Positions 59,039-64,000 of a stretch of DNA of 64,000 nucleotides are shown here, piece after piece. The stretch comes from Forficula auricularia. Its lineage: Eukaryota; Arthropoda; Insecta; Dermaptera; Forficulidae. The first letter of the stretch is position 1; each line of letters opens with the position of its first letter. The translations under genes and the position numbers were made by a program. The stretch spans positions 22,753 through 86,752 of the forward strand of contig JALMQS010000274.1 of the NCBI GenBank assembly GCA_024734495.1, read 5' to 3'. Below the pieces are notes generated by a model, which saw only the letters and a list, made by a program, of their open reading frames with translations, did not search any database and was not told the DNA's origin.

Positions 59039-59804
59039 CTAAAAATTTAATTCAATTAAATAGTCAAACAAAACAAGTATTTATAAAAAGAATTTAGTCT
59101 TAAAGGTCCTAAATTTGGGATTGTCTTCCATGTCAGATGTGTTTTGTTCTGCGGGTCGAACTATCATGAACGGAAACAGTGTTAGTACCTGGGTTCAACT
59201 CCTAGGGGGACGATCCCTCTGATAATGCAATATAAAAATGTTCTACTAATATCAAAGAATTTAAGACCTTAAAAACTAAATTCTTTTTATAAATAATTCG
59301 GTTGTTACAGCGAGTTGTATTTTTGAAAAAATTCCCGTAAATGAACAAAGGAATGCTTATTTTCTGCTTTAATTATCAGGTGATCACTCAATTTGGACAT
59401 TTGTTCTTCAGTTAATGGAGGCCTTCCTAAGAAAGCAGCAGTCTTACGAATAACTGAAGGTAGATCCTAAAAATTTAATTCAATTAAATAGTCAAACAAA
59501 ACAAGTATTTATAAAAAGAATTTAGTCTTAAAGGTCCTTAATTTGGGATTGTCCCCCATGTCAGATGTGTTTTGTTCTGCGGGTCGAACTATCATGAACG
59601 GAAACAGTGTTAGTACCTGGGTTCAACTCCTAGGGGGACGATCCCTCTGATAATTCAATATAAAAATATTCTACTAATATCAAAGAATTTAAGACCTTAA
59701 AAACTAAATTCTTTTTATAAATAATTCGGTTGTTACCGCGAGTTGTATTTTTGAAAAATTCCATCTTGTTTTCAAAAAGAGATACTTATTTTCTGCTTTA
59801 ATTT
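58951..59804. repeat. 426-bp tandem duplication in the sulfotransferase
   Basis: 58951-59376 and 59377-59804 are near-identical. The junction is at CAGGTGATCAC, inside exon 4, so the copy includes the exon's 5' 90 bp and about 335 bp of upstream intron. Confidence 0.93.
59377..59466 (-). pseudogene. partial duplicate of sulfotransferase exon 4
   Basis: It keeps the acceptor TTTTTAG and encodes DLPSVIRKTAAFLGRPPL to SDHL as in exon 4, with only synonymous-looking changes. It then runs into intronic sequence (ATAATTAAAGC) without a splice donor. It cannot be used as a complete exon. If its acceptor were chosen, the reading frame would stop soon after. Confidence 0.85.
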
Positions 59805-60236
59805 AAACAAGTATTGGTCAGATGATTGACTGGGTCATCGGACAAATAAATAAAATATAAATATTGGCCAATCACTGAATCATTTCATCATAAAAATCCA
59901 CACTCCATACTCATAAACCAAATATTTATTCAAATTAGAGCTGTACGACATCTTTTTCAAGACTTTTCGCAAATGTGATTTGGCAAATTTTCCGTTTTTT
60001 CTAATGCATACCGATTGTGTTAGTAAGTTGAAACTTGGCACAGTAGAACAGTTTATTAACATAAACTTACGGACCAAAATTCATCTCATTAGCTCTAAAA
60101 TAACAATTCAATTTTATTTTTTTGCAATTTTTGAACCCCATTATCTTCAATTAGAGAGCCAACAGTGCCTCTCTTCTGAGTGTGGGCGCCTAGTGTATAG
60201 AGGCCCCAAAGCCAAAATTTTATTGTTACATTAATG

Positions 60237-60573
60237 CAGTGCTTTTCAAAATTTTTGAAGTCGGGGAACACTAAACTCATAACATTTTTGTGCGAAACAC
60301 TTACAATACAACAGCTTTAAAAGCTTCAAACCAGGAGTGGCCACCCGGTAGTACTTGCTGATTCTAGAGAGATCGTCCAACACATTTGTGTACATTAAAC
60401 TTATTATACAAAAACACCCGGTCTAATCTACAATAACATACAAAAATTATTTTAAATTGTATTGAATATTCTTTTGCAACAATTTTAATTGTGTATTTGA
60501 TTTTTTCGCGGAACACTTAAAGTGGCTTCAAGGAGAACCACTGTTCCGCGTAACACGAGTTTGAGAACTATGG
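60237..60573. mobile_element. hAT-type MITE with perfect target duplication
   Basis: The 8-bp CATTAATG lies at 60229-60236 and 60574-60581. The ends are CAGTGCTTTTCAAA and, inverted, CCATAGTTCTCAAAC. GGGGAACACT and AGAGAACCACTGTTCCGCG are sub-terminal. It lies in a sulfotransferase intron. No coding sequence. Confidence 0.8.
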
Positions 60574-61039
60574 CATTAATGAACCATACTGCAGTTTATT
60601 GAAATATTCAATCCTTACAAGGGGCGCCACATAAAATTTGCCCAAGGACATTAGAGGGCCTAAAACCGGTCCTGAAGAACATTCTATTGAGTTCGTAGTT
60701 TTGAAAATATGCACAAACCATTTGGCACTAGTACAACTTTCTACAACTTTCCATAGACAAAAAAAAAATTGTAAATGATTTCCAAACACAATTATGCAAA
60801 ACAAAATTCGAGTAAATTTAAGGGTTTGTCTACCGAGGGAATTAGGTACCTAATATTAAATTAATTCTTCCAAAGTTAACAAAGTTCTCAAAAAATCTAA
60901 TTTTTTTCATTTATATTTAAGACGTGAAGGTCAAATTTTTAAAAACTTGAAAATCATGCAATTGCTCTAATTAATATTTATTGCAAGATAACCAATTAGG
61001 TTTCCAATTTTTTTAAGCCAAAAGTAACGATTTCATACC

Positions 61040-61134
61040 TTTTTCATCTCCTCATACCTAATAAATAACATGTTCAGTCGATCCCTTTTATTCCAAAATT
61101 CCAAAACATGTACCCAAAATGGATCACCTCCACC
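61040..61134 (-). CDS. sulfotransferase exon 3
   Basis: Acceptor ATATTACAG, donor AAG|GTATGA. It encodes GGDPFWVHVLEFWNKRDR and LFIRYEEMKK, the substrate-loop and dimer-proximal part. Confidence 0.85.
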
Positions 61135-61215
61135 TGTAATATAAATATCGTTTGTATATATAAAAAAAAACCCAAATAAATTTTGAAAGAAAAATGTGTA
61201 ATTATCTATGTAGTA

Positions 61216-61440
61216 CAGGCCTGGCCAAACTGAATTTCACCGCGGGTCACATTGAGGACTTAAAAATTTCCGAGGGCCGTTGATAATGTTGTTATTCTTC
61301 ATATAATTATAGGGAACCTTATTTCTTTTAATTACTTTAATACGATTTAAAATATATAAATAAAAAACAATTCATCATATATGACCGCGGGCCGCAAGTG
61401 CGTCGAGGGCCAATTGCGGCCCTCTGGCTGGTCAGGCCTG
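61216..61440. mobile_element. hAT-type MITE, 225 bp
   Basis: CAGGCCTGGCCAAACTG and the inverted CAGGCCTGACCAGCCAG. Target duplication ATGTAGTA and ATGTAACA, 6 of 8 matching. GCGGGTCACATTGAGG and GCGGGCCGCAAGTGCG are inner blocks. Confidence 0.78.
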
Positions 61441-61879
61441 ATGTAACATCTCTGGCTGACTAACATTCTTTCGAAAAAAGATTAATGATTTAAATATTTA
61501 CTATTATAATTTACTTTAGAAATTTAATTTTTGCAGTCGACTAGAAAATTAAATACTTAATCCAGGTATATAATATGCGAATAAGTTGTATAGGTATAAT
61601 AGATTCTGAAAAAATAAGATTATTTTCAAGAAAAGAAAATCGATTGGTCGTGGGCCGTAATAAATGATGTTATAATCTGTAAGAAACAATGCCTAGAACT
61701 TAAAGTAAGCAAGTAATCTTAGAATTATGTAAAACACTTGAAATCTTTCACATTTCTGGAAAATAATTATTTTTTAATTTTATAAGTATGTTGCATGAAC
61801 TATTTAAAAGTTAAATACTTGTATTTTGTTAATAATAATAATATCTAAATATAATGATTTTACTATTAATTAGGAATAC

Positions 61880-62000
61880 CTGTTCCTTGTAAAAAATTTT
61901 CAAATATTTCTTCACGGCCTATTTCAGTGTCTAACATAAGTTTCATATGGTGATATAGAGATGTTACCACATCTCTTGGATCTCAGACAACGTATATAAT
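61880..62000 (-). CDS. sulfotransferase exon 2 with premature TGA
   Basis: Acceptor AATTTCAG, donor ACAG|GTATTC. It encodes IIYVV, TGA, then DPRDVVTSLYHHMKLMLDTE. Apart from the stop, every block matches the family, including the serine used for PAPS binding. Confidence 0.82.
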
Positions 62001-62058
62001 CTGAAATTAAAACTGACGAATAGAAAAAGTTGAAAGAAAACAAAATTCAAAACAATAC

Positions 62059-62188
62059 CTTCACTTTAAGATCCGTGATTCCTTTGGGTAGAAGACAATA
62101 ATGTAAGTGAGACTTCAATACTCTCGGAGAAGGATAATCCTTAATTAGAGTGAGATAATCCTTTTTACTTGGAAACATTCGGCATAAT
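62059..62188 (-). CDS. sulfotransferase exon 1 of those visible
   Basis: Acceptor CTATTCAG, donor GTATTG. It encodes LCRMFPSKKDYLTLIKDYPS then PRVLKSHLHYCLLPKG. The KSH block is conserved in SULTs and includes the catalytic His (SHLHY). The first base completes a split codon from an exon outside the window. Confidence 0.82.
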
Positions 62189-62362
62189 CTGAATAGATAA
62201 AAGGCAATTATAAAATAAAGAACTACTCAGAATATAAAAAAAAATCAATTACTGAAGACATTAAATTAGGGGTGTCCAAATTCTGAAACGCAAAGTAAAT
62301 GCTTTTTACAACTAACAAAGGGTAAATGGAGGGACTGGGATGGCCAATCAGATGACAGACAC

Positions 62363-63228
62363 TTTTGCATTTTTAGACTTCTGGGGTCCTACTGATTATG
62401 TTTACAAAATTTGTTTGAGTTTGCTCAAATAGCCTATATTTTTAATTTTTAACCCCCCTCCACCCCCTTAATTTTGGGTCGATATGCACCAAAATCTAAT
62501 CAGTTCCAGGTGAGACAACATTGCAGCAAGGTTTGGGGTGGGCTCGGGTTCTGTGAGAGTTGAATCCATCATACTCTCATGGAAGGGAGTGTGGTGGCAT
62601 AAAGCGGTGCCTCCCCTTGTCGCCCAGAGAATTTCCTAGAGAACTTTATGCGATATGACCTTCAGGGCGATGAGGGGTTCTTTGATGAATTTTTACAGCT
62701 TCGACAGGAGAACTTATAGGGAAATCGTCATGCGCTAGAAATTGTATATAGAAAGAAAAAAATATTTGTAAATATATTATGTAAATGTTCCTATAATTAT
62801 GTAAATTCTCCTATAATTAAATTCACCCGACTATGTAAATATTTCTTGTTAGTAGAGGCCCCCACCTGAGTGGCCCAATAAACGAAAAATCAATGAACCA
62901 AACTACGTGTGAAATTTGGTTTCGATATTCACACTATTTTTGAGCTAGCTCGTCCACAAAAATTTGGTAACGCACAGACTAACAAACAGAATAACAGAAT
63001 AACAGACTAACAGACATTTTGACAAAACAATTATTATCTCGAAAAATATAATTTTTTCGATGTTCACTTATTAGAGCTTTTTTGTAGAGCGAAATGCCAT
63101 GGTTTCGCTCAATTTTTTTAATCAAAATAGTTTCAACCGTTTTTGAGATATTTCGAAAAAAAGAAAGAAAAAAAACACATTTTTCATGCACGACATACAA
63201 TACTTGACCATACCCTGTATGGTAAAGT
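62363..63228 (-). mobile_element. TIR element T, copy 4, interrupted
   Basis: The right end TGTATGGTAAAGT (63216-63228) matches the start of copy 3. The left end is lost: it begins inside one TTTTGCATTTTTAGACTTC unit after a foldback relic. An unrelated 375-bp insert (62513-62887) sits in it. Confidence 0.75.
62513..62887 (+). other. unidentified insert in element T
   Basis: It is absent from the other copies of element T. It is GC-richer than its host. One frame reads ENFLENFMRYDLQGDEGFFD and on to a TAG at 62716-62718. An AT-rich tail follows, ending CAATAAACGAAAA, which looks like the 3' end of a transcript-derived or LTR-type insert. No family was recognised. Confidence 0.5.
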
Positions 63229-63239
63229 TAAAACGAAAC

Positions 63240-63645
63240 ACACCAGATTCACACAAAAATAAAATCACTAAAAGGGTAAATTGAACAAACAAATTGTAAT
63301 TCTTATTTCTATCATTATATTTTTTTAACAATAAGCTATAAGTTGAACAAAGTCCCTGCGTGTCTGTTCTGAAATTTACTGTATCACTCAAGGGGATATG
63401 GATCATTTCACTTTTCGCGTATACAGGCTCAAAATCGAATATTTTTGCATTATCAAACTCGAACCGATGATCAAATTCAAAATGATGGGACGCTAATGCT
63501 GTCTTCTCTTTTTTTCAAAAAATTAGTCACTCTGCAATCTGAGACACGTTGTGCTAATCTCTTTTTCAAATATTGGGATGTTTGGCCGACGTAAGATTTC
63601 CCACAGGAACAAGGTATTTTGTATACCACGCACGATCTTCTCAAG
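63240..63645 (-). pseudogene. Penelope-like GIY-YIG endonuclease fragment
   Basis: On the minus strand CVVYKIPCSCGKSYVGQTSQ and YLKKRLAQR form the GIY-YIG nuclease core. After a frameshift near 63480, FEFDHRFEFDNAKIFDFEP and SEMIHIPLSDTVNFRTDTQG continue the C-terminal part. It begins directly at the CAAGCTTGAGTTGTTTACC junction of repeat family Q. The reverse transcriptase is absent. Confidence 0.75.
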
Positions 63646-63689
63646 CTTGAGTTGTTTACCAAAAAAGAATTTAGTCTTTTTGATTTTAA

Positions 63690-64000
63690 GTCGATTCTTC
63701 CACGTTTTCAGTAGAGGTTGCCATTAATAGTCAAAACATCAAAAATGGAATGCAATAAGGTTATTCCTCTAGTATTAGATAAGAATCGATCACAATTTTT
63801 TATTTTAAGCCGATTCATCCATGTCTTCAGCAATGATTACCAATAATAAACGAAGCGTCCAAAATCTAATGTAGAATTATTATTCCCCAAGTAATAGATG
63901 AGAATCAATCGCTATTTTTTGATTTTAAGTCGATTCCTTCATGTCTTCAGCAATGGTTACCAATAAAAACCGAAAACGTCAAAAATCCAATATAGAATGG
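63690..64000 (+). repeat. 118-bp tandem repeat (family Q), runs off the window
   Basis: GATTCNTCCATGTCTTCAGC-type blocks recur at about 63690, 63808 and 63927, a period near 118 bp. Each unit has TTACCAATAATAA followed by CGAAACGTC-like sequence. It adjoins the endonuclease fragment and matches 20785-21085 and 36170-36620. Confidence 0.8.

Larger units (their letters stand above)
58603..62188 (-). pseudogene. cytosolic sulfotransferase, C-terminal two thirds, with an in-frame TGA
   Basis: Five exons on the minus strand (62188-62059, 62000-61880, 61134-61040, 59038-58863, 58726-58603) join with consistent phases into about 215 codons. Order of blocks: PSPRVLKSHLHYCLLPKGI; IIYVV-stop-DPRDVVTSLYHH; PFWVHVLEFWNKRD and MLFIRYEEMKK; DLPSVIRKTAAFLGRPPLT; then RKGIVGS and the C-terminal helix ending YYRPINKY. 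These are typical SULT (PAPS-dependent sulfotransferase) blocks. In the second exon the Arg expected before DP is replaced by TGA (61983-61985), probably from CGA by a CpG transition. That Arg contacts the 3'-phosphate of PAPS. RKGIVG, the C-terminal cofactor loop, is intact. The N-terminal PAPS loop exons were not found up to 64000. Splice sites are all good, so the loss looks recent; a sequencing error is possible. Confidence 0.85.

Overview
This is an AT-rich animal genomic window, most likely from an insect. The clues are spliced genes with GT-AG introns up to 11.6 kb, an intronless divergent ionotropic receptor, a glutactin-like carboxylesterase, mariner, hAT, Penelope and Helitron elements, and many palindromic MITEs. 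No species can be named from sequence alone.

Three host gene bodies are supported. (1) A carboxylesterase-fold gene on the + strand, nine visible exons from 17723 to 44437. It has an intact Ser-Glu-His triad and a C-terminal membrane segment; its N-terminal exons were not found. (2) A single-exon divergent ionotropic receptor on the - strand, 52016-53746. (3) The C-terminal two thirds of a cytosolic sulfotransferase on the - strand, 62188 down to 58603, in five exons that splice cleanly in frame. It is broken by a TGA in place of a conserved arginine, and it carries a tandem duplicate of part of its penultimate exon. The upstream exons of the sulfotransferase probably lie beyond the right edge.

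Region by region: 1-2140 holds initiator tRNA-Met copies embedded in a repeated, partly palindromic unit, with SINE and MITE insertions in it. 2141-5000 holds SINEs. 5883-7656 is a palindromic element split by a decayed hAT transposon. 7657-13043 is AT-rich with foldback elements. 13044-17098 holds a TIR element with internal minisatellite, a CAATTCATCGAC-type minisatellite, a third (degenerate) tRNA-iMet unit and a Helitron-like insertion. 17723-44437 is the esterase, whose introns are filled with nested foldbacks, SINEs, a LINE 3' end, a mariner relic and tandem arrays (129 bp and 167 bp periods). 44742-50840 is transposon-rich (truncated LINE reverse transcriptase, TIR element, mariner with both ends). 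52016-53746 is the receptor. 55834-58374 is a hAT relic carrying a Penelope-like element. 58603-64000 is the broken sulfotransferase, MITEs, another TIR element copy and a Penelope endonuclease fragment with 118-bp repeats.

The most unusual structure is the tRNA-iMet-bearing repeat. At least three copies share not only the tRNA but also 150-180 bp of upstream flank and some downstream sequence, and one pair is head-to-head in a long palindrome. I did not find any gene cluster that works as one pathway; the three host genes are unrelated neighbours.
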